Shown here piece by piece: positions 39,257 through 49,809 of a DNA stretch of 64,000 nt. The DNA comes from an uncultured SAR116 cluster alpha proteobacterium (GTDB lineage: Bacteria > Pseudomonadota > Alphaproteobacteria > Puniceispirillales > Puniceispirillaceae). Made by a program: the position numbers and the translations under genes. The notes beneath the pieces were generated by a model. That model was given only the letters and a program-made list of their open reading frames with translations. It had not been told where the DNA came from and did no database searches. Numbering within the stretch: the first letter of the stretch is position 1; each line of letters opens with the position of its first letter. The stretch is taken from the NCBI GenBank assembly GCA_902622515.1, contig CACNQE010000007.1:1-64000 (forward strand), written 5' to 3'.

Positions 39257-40702
39257 ATGAATATAGCGCCCGTTTTTTCGATTCTTGGTGTACTTCTTAC
39301 AATTTTGTCATTCACTATGCTAATACCAATGTTTATCGATATCATATATCGATCTCAAAATTGGTTCGGATTTGCATCTGCATCTCTTATTTCATGTTTT
39401 ATTGGTATTTCGCTTTGGCTAACAAACAGAAATAAGCAGGAACTGAATCTAGGGCTAAAAGAAGCTTTTCTTTTGACAAATTTTGCATGGATTTTGTCTG
39501 GTATATTTGGGGCATTACCTTTTGTTTTTTCAGACCTTAGGCTGGGTTTTACAGATGCCATTTTTGAATCTATTTCAGGTATCACAACAACTGGATCTAC
39601 TATTTTACAAACAATTGAGCTAGCGTCACCAGGTATCATTCTCTGGAGGGCTCTGCTTCAATGGCTTGGGGGTATAGGCATTATTGTAATGGCACTCGCA
39701 ATTTTACCCGTACTGTCTGTTGGAGGCATGCAATTGTTTAAAACAGAAACCTATGAGGCTAGTGACAATGCCATACCCAGAGCTCGGCAGTTGGCTGGGG
39801 GAATTTTTGCTGTATATACAACTCTCACCTTAGTTTGGGCTTTTATGCTATGGCTTGCAGGAATGACAAGCTTTGATGCGTTGATTCATTCTATGACAAC
39901 TTTAGCTACAGGGGGTTATTCTTCTAAAACTTCTTCTATAGGTGCCTTTGATTCGATTGCAATTGAAGTCATAATTATGTCCGGAATGATTGCTGGTAGC
40001 TTGCCATTCGCTCATTATTTAGCAATAACCAGAGGTGGGTGGCATGCCTTAATAAATGATCCTCAGGTTCGATGGTTCCTCGTTCTTACCATTTTAGTGA
40101 TATTATTAATAACTATCGATCTTGGAAGATCCGGTAATACCTGGCTTCATTCAATTCGTTTAGCAAGTTTCAATACAATTTCGGTTATTACTGGAACAGG
40201 TTATGGGACAGCAAACTTTGCTCTATGGGGTGGTTTCTCCACGACGATGTTATTGATAATGATGTTTATGGGTGGTTGCGCCGGGTCTACAACTTGTGGG
40301 ATAAAAATGTTTCGACTTCAAGTTTTAGTAAGCACAATTAAAGTTCAAATTGCAAGACTCCTCAGACCTCATGGGGTTGTGCTTGCTTATTACAATAATA
40401 AACCCGTTCCAGAATCTGTTATGGATGCTGTAATGGGTTTCTTTTACCTTTACATACTTTGCTTTGTGTTTCTTTCCTTATTTTTAGCGTTCACAGGTCT
40501 TGATTTCACTACCGCATTTTCAGGCGCTGCAACCGCTATTTCAAATGTTGGGCCAGGTCTGGGGGATATAATAGGTCCTAACGGAAGCTTTAATCCGCTT
40601 CCGGATATGGCCAAATGGGCTATGTGTTTTGGAATGTTATTAGGACGCTTGGAATTGTTTACTATTCTAGTGATGCTAAACCCACTTTTTTGGCGTAATT
40701 AG
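39257..40702 (+). CDS. trkH: Potassium uptake protein TrkH
   Basis: Membrane subunit of the Trk K+ uptake system, 481 residues with about ten helices. Selectivity-filter-like loops include ISGITTTGSTIL, TTLATGGYSSK, SVITGTGYG and AISNVGPGLGD, one per MPM repeat, and GGCAGSTTCGIKMFR is characteristic of the TrkH/KtrB fold. It needs TrkA (NAD-binding regulator), which is not in the window. It is convergent with a lipoprotein gene. Secure. Confidence 0.94.
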   Translation: MNIAPVFSILGVLLTILSFTMLIPMFIDIIYRSQNWFGFASASLISCFIGISLWLTNRNKQELNLGLKEAFLLTNFAWILSGIFGALPFVFSDLRLGFTDAIFESISGITTTGSTILQTIELASPGIILWRALLQWLGGIGIIVMALAILPVLSVGGMQLFKTETYEASDNAIPRARQLAGGIFAVYTTLTLVWAFMLWLAGMTSFDALIHSMTTLATGGYSSKTSSIGAFDSIAIEVIIMSGMIAGSLPFAHYLAITRGGWHALINDPQVRWFLVLTILVILLITIDLGRSGNTWLHSIRLASFNTISVITGTGYGTANFALWGGFSTTMLLIMMFMGGCAGSTTCGIKMFRLQVLVSTIKVQIARLLRPHGVVLAYYNNKPVPESVMDAVMGFFYLYILCFVFLSLFLAFTGLDFTTAFSGAATAISNVGPGLGDIIGPNGSFNPLPDMAKWAMCFGMLLGRLELFTILVMLNPLFWRN

Positions 40703-40713
40703 TTTTATCTATT

Positions 40714-41298
40714 CTATTGAAGTATCATTCCATCTAAATTTTCAATTTCTAACCTTAATTTTCTATCAAAACCTGCAAGCGCAGATAAAATCGTTTCTTG
40801 AACAGCGATTTCAAAATCAAGGGGACTACTTGATTCTGAGACGGTAGTTGAACTTTTAGAACGCGCATCAAGAAAACCTGTCTGAGCTGTTACTGGTTGT
40901 ATCCACATTATTTGCCCCGCCATTTCAACTTCTATCTTACTTTTTTGGTTATCTTTAAACTGTTCAGTAATTGAGTCGGCTTGTTGAATGTCTGTAATAA
41001 TAATTGATGCTCTTCTAATATCCAGAGTTAAATCTCCAGATGAGCCAGCGGGTAATAAGGTATTGCTAGCCCATTCTGTGATCACAGATGAAGGATTAGG
41101 CATAAAAAGATGCTCGTTAAATGGCTCTTCACCAGGCATTTTCCAATTTTGGATCACTACTAATTTTCTAGCATTAATTGATAGAGGTAGATAATCAGAT
41201 GTCTGAAATGTTGGAATTTTTGGTTCATCATATATTTTCTGGCTGCATGCTGAAAAAAACATACATAACAACATTGTTAAAATAGAAAAACGCATCAT
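40714..41298 (-). CDS. Lipoprotein of unknown function
   Basis: A 194-residue lipoprotein: MMRFSILTMLLCMFFSACSQ gives a signal peptide with a lipobox at Cys18. The mature part is acidic and Ser-rich, with a conserved-looking LVVIQNWKMPGEEPFNEHLF stretch and a beta-rich LTLDIRRASIIITD region. From memory, alphaproteobacteria have similar ~190-residue lipoproteins, but no named function is known to me. The frame opens at 41316; the ATGATG at 41298/41295 after GGGAGAGAA is the better start. It is convergent with trkH and 110 nt downstream of hslO on the same strand. Confidence 0.7.
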   Translation of the reverse strand: MMRFSILTMLLCMFFSACSQKIYDEPKIPTFQTSDYLPLSINARKLVVIQNWKMPGEEPFNEHLFMPNPSSVITEWASNTLLPAGSSGDLTLDIRRASIIITDIQQADSITEQFKDNQKSKIEVEMAGQIMWIQPVTAQTGFLDARSKSSTTVSESSSPLDFEIAVQETILSALAGFDRKLRLEIENLDGMILQ

Positions 41299-41408
41299 TT
41301 CTCTCCCATTTGTCAATTATTGACTTAAATATAATGACATAAATAATGGTATCTCATAATAATTAAGTTTCAATCTAAAAGTCTTAAATCTTGAAATATG
41401 ACAAATTT

Positions 41409-42371
41409 TTAATGTGACCTTAAATTAGAAGAAAATACACGTCTTTTTTTACAAAACTCACAATCTACAACCAGGTTATCATTCTCATCTGTCAATTTGA
41501 CTAACTCATCTTTGTCAATCGAACGGAGTATAGTTTCAACTTTCTCGTTGTTACAGCGACATTGATCATTGATAGAACGTGGTGACTGAATGTATACCCC
41601 AAGCTCGTTAAATAATCTAAAAAGGATTACTTCTAGCTTTAATTTTGGATCTATTAATTCTTCCTTAGTTATTGTTTGAGCGAACATTTTTGCGTTGTTC
41701 CAAACTTCTATATCATAATCAGCTGCTCTATTTTCCACCCCACCCTCTTCTGCTATTTTTTGAATCAATAATGTCGCCGCCACCCACAAATCACCCTCTT
41801 TTTTTACTGATGTAATTAATTCTGTGTAAATTTGTTCAGAATTTTTAAACCAGACGGTAACTGAGTCTGCAACAGTTTTGCCTGATAATTCAACAATTCC
41901 TTGGTATCTTTTACTTGGGCCGCTTTGTTCAATTGTAAATGCCATGTATCCATCAGCCATCAGAGTTGTAAGTTCATCATTTTGCAGAAATTGCTTCTGC
42001 TCAAATGCCTTTTCGTCATAAGCCGCATATGATCTCAAATCTCCTTCATTAGTGACATCACAGAATAAAGTTGTTAAAGGTCCATCTCCCTTGGCTTGTA
42101 GTGTTATAATCCCGTCCAACTTAAAGGTTGTTGATAAACAAGATGTAACAACCATTGCTTCTGCTAAAATTGAATTAATAGGATCAGGATAATTATGTCG
42201 ATTTAGAATTTGCGTAACTGGTTTAACTAATCGACAAATCCGACCTCTAATTTTCGGAGTTTCTAGAGTTGGGCTTCCAGTTAAATAAAAAGGCAGGACA
42301 AAACTATTTAACGCTGGTGCAGTAAGTTTATCCGATGACTTTAAGTCATTTTCACCTGTAATAAATTCCAT
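41409..42371 (-). CDS. hslO: Redox-regulated chaperone Hsp33
   Basis: Holdase activated by oxidation. The 320-residue protein ends with the zinc centre: Cys271 and Cys273 in CRC, Cys304 and Cys307 in CEFC, the C-x-C/C-x2-C arrangement of Hsp33. The N-terminal domain contains VSGK-like and RGRICRLV segments of the family. It is the last gene of argD-argF-hslO, a gene order conserved through alphaproteobacteria. Its start is 44 nt after argF. Confidence 0.93.
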   Translation of the reverse strand: MEFITGENDLKSSDKLTAPALNSFVLPFYLTGSPTLETPKIRGRICRLVKPVTQILNRHNYPDPINSILAEAMVVTSCLSTTFKLDGIITLQAKGDGPLTTLFCDVTNEGDLRSYAAYDEKAFEQKQFLQNDELTTLMADGYMAFTIEQSGPSKRYQGIVELSGKTVADSVTVWFKNSEQIYTELITSVKKEGDLWVAATLLIQKIAEEGGVENRAADYDIEVWNNAKMFAQTITKEELIDPKLKLEVILFRLFNELGVYIQSPRSINDQCRCNNEKVETILRSIDKDELVKLTDENDNLVVDCEFCKKRRVFSSNLRSH

Positions 42372-42415
42372 TTTTTTTCACCAAAATAGTCTCGTCTTAA
42401 ATTAATCTTTCATTA

Positions 42416-43318
42416 TTAAATTTTGTAATTAAATAAATGACAGAGAATGGCTTTTTGTGAGTGGAGCCTATTTTCTGCCTCTTCAATAACCTTGCTTTGT
42501 GGACCGTCAATAACGTCTTCGGTAACTTCATTACCTCTAATGGCAGGTAAACAATGAAGAAAAATGGCATCAGAATGAGCTAATTCAAACAGTTTTGAGT
42601 TGACCTGATAGGGTTTTAGGTCCTTCAATCTAGTACCTTGCTCATCTCCCATAGATATCCAAACATCTGTTATCAAAACATCAGCATCAAGAGCTGCCTT
42701 ATGACTATCTTCATAAAGATTAATTTGTGCCCCTGAGTCAATAGCCTTTTTTATAAGCTTTTGATTTGGTTGGTAACCCTTTGGACTAGCTATACGCAAA
42801 TTGAATTTAAATTTAGTAGCAGCGTCAATCCAACTTTTTAGGACATTGTTTGAATCTCCAAACCAAGAAATATTTAATCCTTCAATACAACTGAAGTTTT
42901 CTTGAATTGTCATAATATCTGCCATAATCTGACAAGGGTGAGACACATTAGTAAGACCATTTATGATAGGGATTTCAGAATTTTCTTTAAACTCAAGGAG
43001 GGTTTTGTGAGATTGGGCACGAATCATTACAGCATCAACATACCTTGACATAACCCTTGCCGTGTCAGCAATAGTTTCCCCTCTCGATAGTTGCATATCA
43101 TTTGAAGTTAGAACCAAAGATGTTCCTCCAAGTTGTTTAATTCCAACTTCAAATGATATTCTCGTCCTTGTAGAACTTTTTTCAAAAATCAGTGCTATCG
43201 TTTTATTTATCAAAGGAGTTGGTGAAATCAATCCAGATTTTATCTGATGCGCCACAAATAGAATATCATTAAGTTGTTTAGTTTTATAATCCGCAATATC
43301 AATAAAATTTGCTGACAT
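42416..43318 (-). CDS. argF: Ornithine carbamoyltransferase
   Basis: Transfers carbamoyl phosphate to ornithine, giving citrulline. FEKSSTRTRISFEVG supplies the carbamoyl-phosphate loop, NVSHPCQIMADI the second motif, and FLHCLPAIRGNEVTEDVI the ornithine-binding HCLP. The frame opens at 43372, inside argD, but the ATG at 43318 follows AAAGGAAA and yields the normal 300-residue enzyme. It lies 37 nt after argD and just before hslO. Confidence 0.95.
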   Translation of the reverse strand: MSANFIDIADYKTKQLNDILFVAHQIKSGLISPTPLINKTIALIFEKSSTRTRISFEVGIKQLGGTSLVLTSNDMQLSRGETIADTARVMSRYVDAVMIRAQSHKTLLEFKENSEIPIINGLTNVSHPCQIMADIMTIQENFSCIEGLNISWFGDSNNVLKSWIDAATKFKFNLRIASPKGYQPNQKLIKKAIDSGAQINLYEDSHKAALDADVLITDVWISMGDEQGTRLKDLKPYQVNSKLFELAHSDAIFLHCLPAIRGNEVTEDVIDGPQSKVIEEAENRLHSQKAILCHLFNYKI

Positions 43319-43355
43319 GCATTTTTCCTTTAATTTTTTAAAATATTTAATGTTT

Positions 43356-44552
43356 CTAACTTGCTTCTTCAAAGCACTCTGTTAAGGCATCGCTAAATAC
43401 ATCAATCTCTTGTTTAGTTATAATCAGCGGAGGCAAAATACGGAGAGTGTTTAGGCCTGCAGGAACAGTCAAAATTCCTCTTGTTCTTAAAGCAGCAGAG
43501 AGGTCTGCAGCAGTTAAATTTTTAGTTAACCCAATACCACGCAAAAAGCCAAGGCCCTTTAATTGAGATATAAACTTTGGATAAGTCACAAGTAATTTGT
43601 TCAAACGATATTCTAAATAAGATGATACATCTCGAACGTTTTGTAAGAAATCATCTTCCTCCAGAACGTCAAGAACACAATTTGCAACAGCCATAGCAAG
43701 CGGATTTCCGCCAAAAGTAGAACCATGACTGCCGGGTCCCATTGCGTTTCCAACTTCTTCTCTAGCAACAACTGCTCCAACTGGAAATCCACCACCAAGA
43801 CCCTTGGCGAGAGCTACGATATCAGGCTGAACCCCTGATTGCTGAAATGCAAAAAGAGTTCCTGTCCTTCCCATTCCTGTCTGAACTTCATCTGCAATAA
43901 GAAGTGCTCCAAATTCATCAGCTGCTTCTCTCAAACCCAATAAATATCGCTCTGCAGCTACATTCACACCACCTTCCCCTTGAATGGGCTCAATCATAAT
44001 TGCAGCAGTTTTCTCGTTGATAGCGTTCCTTAGCTCTTTCAGATTGCCAAATGAAACATGCTCAAAACCAGATACACTCTCCCCAAAACCTTCACGATAA
44101 ACAGGGTTTGATGTGGCTGATAACATTCCTAAGGTGCGACCATGAAATGCTCCTTCAGCGCAAAGGATATTCGTTTTTATTACTTTGTTTCTTCGATATT
44201 GAAACCTACGAGCCATTTTAACAGAAGCCTCATTAGCTTCTGCCCCAGAATTACAGAAGAAAACCTGGTCAAGCTTACAAGCCTTAGCAAGACGATAAGC
44301 GAGACGTTCTTGTTCTGGAATTCTGTAGAGATTAGAAGTATGCCAGAGCATCTTCGATTGTTTGTTGAGTGTTTCAATCAATTTTGGGTGACAGTGTCCA
44401 AGAGTATTAACGGCAATTCCAGATGCACAATCAAGAAACCTTTTACCGTCATCCGTTACGAGATAGCACCCTTCACCTTTAACAAAACTTAGATCGATTC
44501 TGCCATAGGTAGGCATACTTGCATCTTGGTAACTAGGGGTTTGTTTTTCCAT
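43356..44552 (-). CDS. argD: Acetylornithine aminotransferase
   Basis: PLP-dependent class III aminotransferase making N-acetylornithine; it may also act as succinyldiaminopimelate aminotransferase in lysine synthesis. The 398-residue protein shows YLVTDDGKRFLDCASGIAVN, the IADEVQTGMGRTG cofactor motif and the PLP lysine in ALAKGLGGGFPVGA. HGSTFGGNPLAMAVA is the usual phosphate-binding region. It is first in the argD-argF-hslO operon. The dual role in lysine synthesis is inferred from the family. Confidence 0.94.
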   Translation of the reverse strand: MEKQTPSYQDASMPTYGRIDLSFVKGEGCYLVTDDGKRFLDCASGIAVNTLGHCHPKLIETLNKQSKMLWHTSNLYRIPEQERLAYRLAKACKLDQVFFCNSGAEANEASVKMARRFQYRRNKVIKTNILCAEGAFHGRTLGMLSATSNPVYREGFGESVSGFEHVSFGNLKELRNAINEKTAAIMIEPIQGEGGVNVAAERYLLGLREAADEFGALLIADEVQTGMGRTGTLFAFQQSGVQPDIVALAKGLGGGFPVGAVVAREEVGNAMGPGSHGSTFGGNPLAMAVANCVLDVLEEDDFLQNVRDVSSYLEYRLNKLLVTYPKFISQLKGLGFLRGIGLTKNLTAADLSAALRTRGILTVPAGLNTLRILPPLIITKQEIDVFSDALTECFEEAS

Positions 44553-44681
44553 GAAATTCTTATCCTAAATCAAAAATTAATATTAAATTGAATCCAATGG
44601 ATGTAGATATGCCTTTTTGACTGGTATTCGATTTTCTTGACGCATTATACGATAATTTGTCAAGAAATGTTTACAAAAACT

Positions 44682-45794
44682 TTATTTAAAATGCTTTGCC
44701 AATTTTAATCCTTGAGATTGGTAATTTGACACCGATTGCATTGCTCCATATAAACTTTTAGGTGTTTCTGACATAGATTCGTATACTAAACGACAAACGA
44801 TTTGATCTTGCTCAACCAAAAATGGAACGTCATGTGAGCGCACTTCAAGAACAGCCCTAGTTTTTCCAACGTCAAAAGAACCAAAACCAAAACCAGGATC
44901 AAAAAAACCCGCATAGTGGGCTCTAAATTCACCTACTCTAGTATCGTATGGTCTCATTTCAGCTGCAAAATTTTCGGGCACACACACAAATTCTCGACTT
45001 GCTAGAATATAGAATTCATCTGGATTAAGGACTAGACCACCACCCACCAAATCAGTTGTTGTAACAGCCTCCCAAAATCGAAGTTTATCTAATCTACCTA
45101 CTCTATCTACATCAATTAAACCCGCGTGTTTTCGAGCCCTCCATCCTATAATGTCATTTTGTGATTCACTTTGTAAATTAACTGACAACCCGATACCATC
45201 ATTAATCAAAGCTGAAACAGAAATATTGCCTTCAGACCTTACTAAACCAAATTCCCGCTGAAGCGCTATCAGCTCGTCATCATCAATGATCTTTGAACCA
45301 GAACGAAGACGTACTTGAGACAATCGTGAGCCTGTTCTTACGAGCACAGAAAAAGTTCGAGGTGATATTTCTGCGTAAAGAGGTCCTGAATAACCCTTAT
45401 TAATTATTTCGAATTCGCACGCATAATCTGTAATTAGCCTAGTAAATACATCTAGACGACCTGTAGAACTTTTTGGGTTAGCCATGCCACCCAGTGTATC
45501 TGGTAAATTTAAGCTTTCCTGCAGCTCAACCAGATAAACACATCCTTTTTCTAAAACAGCCCCCTTTGTTAAATCTAACTCGTGTAGCGCAAACTTATCA
45601 ATTTTATCTGTTACCATTGACTCTGCACCTGGTAAAAATGAAGCCTGGATTCTCCAAGCTTTACTACCCAAACGCAGGTCAAGACTAGCAGGTTGAATCT
45701 GCCCAGGATCAAACGACGTTGACGCCTTTATTACTTCCTGCTGAATAAGTACAGACAAAGTTTGACTAGGCAAAACACCAGTAGATACATTCAT
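44682..45794 (-). CDS. dcd: 2'-deoxycytidine 5'-triphosphate deaminase, double-domain type
   Basis: Converts dCTP to dUTP for thymidylate synthesis. The 370-residue protein is about twice the usual Dcd length and contains two Dcd-like halves. The first has QPASLDLRLG, NPKSSTGRLDVFTRL and YAEISPRTFSVLVRTG; the second has the matching DPGFGFG and VPFLVEQDQIVCRLV region. This tandem form is known in alphaproteobacteria. The frame opens one codon upstream with TTG; the ATG at 45794 after AAAGGATAA is preferred. It lies 31 nt before the ABC permease stop on the same strand. Confidence 0.87.
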   Translation of the reverse strand: MNVSTGVLPSQTLSVLIQQEVIKASTSFDPGQIQPASLDLRLGSKAWRIQASFLPGAESMVTDKIDKFALHELDLTKGAVLEKGCVYLVELQESLNLPDTLGGMANPKSSTGRLDVFTRLITDYACEFEIINKGYSGPLYAEISPRTFSVLVRTGSRLSQVRLRSGSKIIDDDELIALQREFGLVRSEGNISVSALINDGIGLSVNLQSESQNDIIGWRARKHAGLIDVDRVGRLDKLRFWEAVTTTDLVGGGLVLNPDEFYILASREFVCVPENFAAEMRPYDTRVGEFRAHYAGFFDPGFGFGSFDVGKTRAVLEVRSHDVPFLVEQDQIVCRLVYESMSETPKSLYGAMQSVSNYQSQGLKLAKHFK

Positions 45795-45824
45795 CAAACA
45801 TTTATCCTTTAATATCTATTCTGC

Positions 45825-46631
45825 TTACGATTTAAGCTTATACCCTGACTCAAGGACATAATAGCTTGTAATAAATAAAGCCACATTTAAAATAAATAAA
45901 ACAAACAATCCAAATAGGACTGAGCTATCACTAATGCCCAAAATGCCATACCTAAATCCGTCTATGACTAAAAAAAACGGGTTAAAAATAGCAAATCGTT
46001 CAACCGTATCAGGCAGTCTATCAATCGAATAAAATGTGCCAGATAAAAAAGATAGTGGTTGAATTACGAAGTTTGTAATAGCAGCTAGTGAGTCAAATTT
46101 ATTAGCCCAAATACCTGCTAAAATTCCTACGAGTGACATAGCACAAGAGCCAAGCAATAGAAATGCTGTTGCTACTACTATATGATGAGGAAAACCTGTT
46201 TTACCAATAAAAGAAAGTATTGTTATACTTATTATGCCAACGAACACCCCTCGTGTTATACCTCCAAACAAAAAGGCAACTAGTAATTCAAATGAACCTA
46301 AAGGCGGCATTAAGATATCAACTATGTTTCCTTGCACCTTGCCAATAATAATAGAGGAGGAAGTATTAGCGAACGCATTTTGAAGAACTGCCATCATAGC
46401 TAACCCAGGAGCGAGAAATTGCATATAAGTTGCATCTTCAAAAGCACTTGTTCTTCCCTCTAATGCAAGCGTAAAAACAAGCATAAAGAGTGCAGATGTT
46501 ACAACTGGGGCTGCGAGCGTTTGCAATGAAACCTTCATGAAACGATGAACTTCTTTACAATATAAGGTATACATGCCACGCCAATTTATAATACCTATTT
46601 TCACGGGTCTCGTAAAATGTTCTGCTTTCAT
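45825..46631 (-). CDS. ABC-2 type transporter permease
   Basis: A 268-residue inner-membrane permease of the ABC-2 family (YadH-like) with six helices. Family motifs visible are WRGMYTLYCKEVHRFMKVSL at the N-terminus, QFLAPGLAMMAVLQNAFANT and QPLSFLSGTFYSIDRLP in the last third. Its ATPase would normally be encoded beside it but no ABC ATPase gene exists in the window, so the pair must be split or the ATPase lies elsewhere. An AAGGGAAA ribosome site precedes the ATG. Substrate unknown; relatives export lipids or polysaccharide. Confidence 0.85.
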   Translation of the reverse strand: MKAEHFTRPVKIGIINWRGMYTLYCKEVHRFMKVSLQTLAAPVVTSALFMLVFTLALEGRTSAFEDATYMQFLAPGLAMMAVLQNAFANTSSSIIIGKVQGNIVDILMPPLGSFELLVAFLFGGITRGVFVGIISITILSFIGKTGFPHHIVVATAFLLLGSCAMSLVGILAGIWANKFDSLAAITNFVIQPLSFLSGTFYSIDRLPDTVERFAIFNPFFLVIDGFRYGILGISDSSVLFGLFVLFILNVALFITSYYVLESGYKLKS

Positions 46632-46705
46632 AACGTTTCCCTTGATCTTTTAAAAAAATGCAGCCTAACTTTACAAACTTAACAGAACGGTTTTAGATTG
46701 AACTT

Positions 46706-47281
46706 ATGAAAAATGCAAATATCAATAGAGTGCCAAAGAAAAAAAATAGCAAAAATCAGACAGGTGGGGTTTGCCAAAAAAATCTCAAGAATAAAGCTCT
46801 GAATTATCTTAGCAAATACGCAAGCACAGAAGAAAAACTAAGGCAAATACTTGCAAAATACTGTAAAAGAAAATGGCCCGAAGCTACAATTCAAGATTCT
46901 GCAGAACATATTAAAGAAACTATAAAATGGTGTTCTAAGAATAGATATGTAAATGATTATGATTATATGATTATGAAAATAAATTCTGGAAGATCAAAGG
47001 GACAGTCAGCCACACTAATTAAACAAAAACTTTTACAAGCTGGGCTTTCAAAAAATATCGTTTTAAAAGCATTTACGGAAGATGAAAATCATTTTGAAAA
47101 TGAATTTAAAGCTGCGCTAGTTATGGCTAAAAAAAAGCGGATAGGCCCGTTCTCATTAAAGCCAACTAATGACAAGTCTGAAAGAAGACGTCAGATAGCA
47201 CGCTTAGCTAGAGCAGGATTCAATTACGAAATATGTAAAAATGTATTTGACTATTCGATTGAATCAAAAGCAAACTTATGA
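46706..47281 (+). CDS. recX: Regulatory protein RecX
   Basis: A 191-residue RecX-family protein that modulates RecA filaments. Helical repeat features include ALNYLSKYASTEEKLRQILA, then RYVNDYDYMIMKINSGRSKG and the C-terminal RRQIARLARAGFNYEICKNV. An N-terminal basic stretch of 25 residues precedes the domain. The neighbour is acsA 63 nt downstream, not recA; alphaproteobacterial recX genes are often unlinked from recA. It is divergent from the ABC permease. Confidence 0.83.
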   Translation: MKNANINRVPKKKNSKNQTGGVCQKNLKNKALNYLSKYASTEEKLRQILAKYCKRKWPEATIQDSAEHIKETIKWCSKNRYVNDYDYMIMKINSGRSKGQSATLIKQKLLQAGLSKNIVLKAFTEDENHFENEFKAALVMAKKKRIGPFSLKPTNDKSERRRQIARLARAGFNYEICKNVFDYSIESKANL

Positions 47282-47344
47282 TCATTGATTTTAAAAATAA
47301 AAAATTATTTTTGACATTTATCCCTAAAGGAGTATGCAACTATC

Positions 47345-49285
47345 ATGAGCGAAGATTTAGTTTTTGAACCCTCTGATGAACTAAAAAAATCAAGCCATAT
47401 TTCCAAGAATGATTATGATAGACTATATCAAGAATCGATTTTACAACCTGAACAATTTTGGAGAGAACATGGAAAACGAATTGATTGGATAAAACCATAT
47501 CAAACCGTTTCGAACGTCTCATACAATAAACCTGGTGTATCAATCAAATGGTTTGAAGACGGCGTATTAAATGCATCTGCCAATTGTCTGGATAGACATT
47601 TAGAGACAAAAGGAAAACAAACAGCAATTATCTGGGAAGGCGATGATCCTACCCAGTCCAAGCATATATCATATGAAACACTCTATGAAGAAGTGTGTAA
47701 ATTTTCAAATGTATTAAAACTTAATGGTGTTAAGAAAGGTGATAGAGTTACAATATACTTACCTATGATCCCAGAAGCAGCCGTTGCGATGCTTGCTTGC
47801 GCGAGAATTGGTGCTATTCATTCTGTTGTCTTTGGAGGATTTTCACCCGATGCACTGGCAGGTAGAATTACAGATTGTGACTCAACCTGCATTATTACTT
47901 CAGATGAAGGTGTAAGGGGCGGGAAATCTATCCCTCTTAAGCAAAATGTAGATGATGCTCTCGTAAACTGTCCAAATTGCACCACTTGCATTGTAATAAA
48001 AAGAACGGGAGGATCAATTTCTTGGGATACTAATAGAGATATTTGGTATCATGAGGCAATGGAAAATGCATCTATCTCATGTCCACCAGAGGAGATGTCA
48101 GCGGAAGACCCTCTGTTTATTTTATATACATCTGGTTCAACTGGAAAACCAAAAGGGGTCTTGCACACAACCGGCGGATATATAGTTTATGCCTCTATGA
48201 CACACCAATATGTATTTGATTATCAAGAGGGTGATGTTTATTGGTGTACAGCAGATGTGGGCTGGGTAACAGGTCATAGCTATATATTATATGGACCCCT
48301 CGCAAATGGAGCAATTACACTAATGTTTGAAGGTGTCCCTACATATCCTGATAGCAGCAGATTTTGGTATGTGGTTGAAAAACACAAAGTGTCAATCTTC
48401 TATACTGCACCCACTGCCATAAGGGCACTAATGCGTGACGGAGATGAACCTGTTAAAAAACATGATCGTTCGTCCTTGCGATTACTAGGAAGTGTAGGCG
48501 AGCCAATTAATCCAGAAGCGTGGATGTGGTATCATAAAGTTGTTGGTGACTCGAAATGCCCCATCGTAGATACATGGTGGCAAACTGAAACTGGTGGGAT
48601 ATTGATTACCCCGCTGCCTGGCGCAATTCCAACTAAACCAGGAGCTGCAACTAAACCCTTTTTTGGTATACAACCTGTGTTAGTTGATGAGGAAAATAAT
48701 GAACTCGTTGGGGAAGCTGAGGGAAATTTGTGTATCAATAAAAGCTGGCCGGGACAAATGAGAACCGTTTATGGAGATCACAAACGTTTCGAGGAAACAT
48801 ATTTTTCAACATTCAAAGGCCGTTATTTTAGCGGAGATGGCGCAAGGCGTGATAAAGATGGATATTTTTGGATAACTGGAAGAGTCGATGATGTATTAAA
48901 TGTATCAGGACATCGCATGGGTACAGCAGAGGTAGAATCTGCGCTGGTATCCCATGAAAGTGTGGCAGAAGCTGCTGTTGTTGGCTATCCTCATGAATTA
49001 AAAGGTCAAGGGATTTATGCTTATGTGACTTTAGTAGCAGGAATTAAAACCGATGATGCGCTCGAAAAAGCCCTTAAGCTCTGGGTAAGAAAGGAAATTG
49101 GTGCTATCGCAACACCTGATTTTATCCAATTTTCACCTTCACTTCCAAAAACAAGGTCTGGAAAAATTATGCGACGTATTTTAAGAAAAATTGCTGCCAA
49201 TGATTTTGAAGAGCTAGGAGATACATCAACACTTGCTGACCCATCTGTTGTTGAAGAATTAATCAACAATAGAGAAAATAAGTGA
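47345..49285 (+). CDS. acsA: Acetyl-CoA synthetase
   Basis: Activates acetate to acetyl-CoA with ATP. The 646-residue AMP-forming enzyme has the P-loop-like [30 protein letters not shown], and the hinge/acetylation segment [17 protein letters not shown] with the conserved catalytic Lys. An AAGGAG site sits well before the ATG at 47345. It is transcribed in the same direction as recX. It allows growth on acetate and lends carbon to the ETF-linked metabolism nearby. Confidence 0.96.
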   Translation: MSEDLVFEPSDELKKSSHISKNDYDRLYQESILQPEQFWREHGKRIDWIKPYQTVSNVSYNKPGVSIKWFEDGVLNASANCLDRHLETKGKQTAIIWEGDDPTQSKHISYETLYEEVCKFSNVLKLNGVKKGDRVTIYLPMIPEAAVAMLACARIGAIHSVVFGGFSPDALAGRITDCDSTCIITSDEGVRGGKSIPLKQNVDDALVNCPNCTTCIVIKRTGGSISWDTNRDIWYHEAMENASISCPPEEMSAEDPLFILYTSGSTGKPKGVLHTTGGYIVYASMTHQYVFDYQEGDVYWCTADVGWVTGHSYILYGPLANGAITLMFEGVPTYPDSSRFWYVVEKHKVSIFYTAPTAIRALMRDGDEPVKKHDRSSLRLLGSVGEPINPEAWMWYHKVVGDSKCPIVDTWWQTETGGILITPLPGAIPTKPGAATKPFFGIQPVLVDEENNELVGEAEGNLCINKSWPGQMRTVYGDHKRFEETYFSTFKGRYFSGDGARRDKDGYFWITGRVDDVLNVSGHRMGTAEVESALVSHESVAEAAVVGYPHELKGQGIYAYVTLVAGIKTDDALEKALKLWVRKEIGAIATPDFIQFSPSLPKTRSGKIMRRILRKIAANDFEELGDTSTLADPSVVEELINNRENK

Positions 49286-49434
49286 CTAATTATCTAACAT
49301 CATTAATTGAAATGATTCATTTTAATTCCCATATCTTCATAGTCTTTTATTGAGATTATATATGATAGTATCTTGCAGAGGATATTTTTGATTATACCTG
49401 TAAACACAGCATCGTGAAAGAATTATAGAGCCTT

Positions 49435-49713
49435 ATGAATTCAATTCTTTATTTAATTAATAGCATTGTAGATTTATACTGCCTCACACTTATTGCATAT
49501 ATTGTATTAAGCTGGCTGGTGGCCTTTAATATAATTAGTCCATGGCAACCAATTGTGCGCTCCTTGTATACTGGGCTATCAAGATTACATGATCCTCTGC
49601 TAGATTGGATACGTTCCGTTGTTCCGAATTTTGGGGGCTTGGATTTAAGCCCCGTGATTTTGCTGCTTGCTATTCAGTTTGCCCGAAATTTATTATTTGA
49701 ATTGCTTTTATAG
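49435..49713 (+). CDS. YggT family membrane protein
   Basis: A 92-residue protein with two hydrophobic helices and the YggT motif RLHDPLLDWIRSVVPNFGGL followed by DLSPVILLLAIQFARNLL. E. coli YggT carries two copies of the domain; this one has a single copy, as is usual in alphaproteobacteria. The family is linked to membrane/cell-shape processes but its function is not established. It is upstream of folD, a frequent alphaproteobacterial pair. Confidence 0.88.
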   Translation: MNSILYLINSIVDLYCLTLIAYIVLSWLVAFNIISPWQPIVRSLYTGLSRLHDPLLDWIRSVVPNFGGLDLSPVILLLAIQFARNLLFELLL

Positions 49714-49809
49714 CAAAAGTTTTTTCCCAAACTTGTGTTTTTAGTTTAACGAGATTAATCATTGATTCGTTATCATTGGTATTCATATACAAAAAATTGT
49801 GGGGGAATT

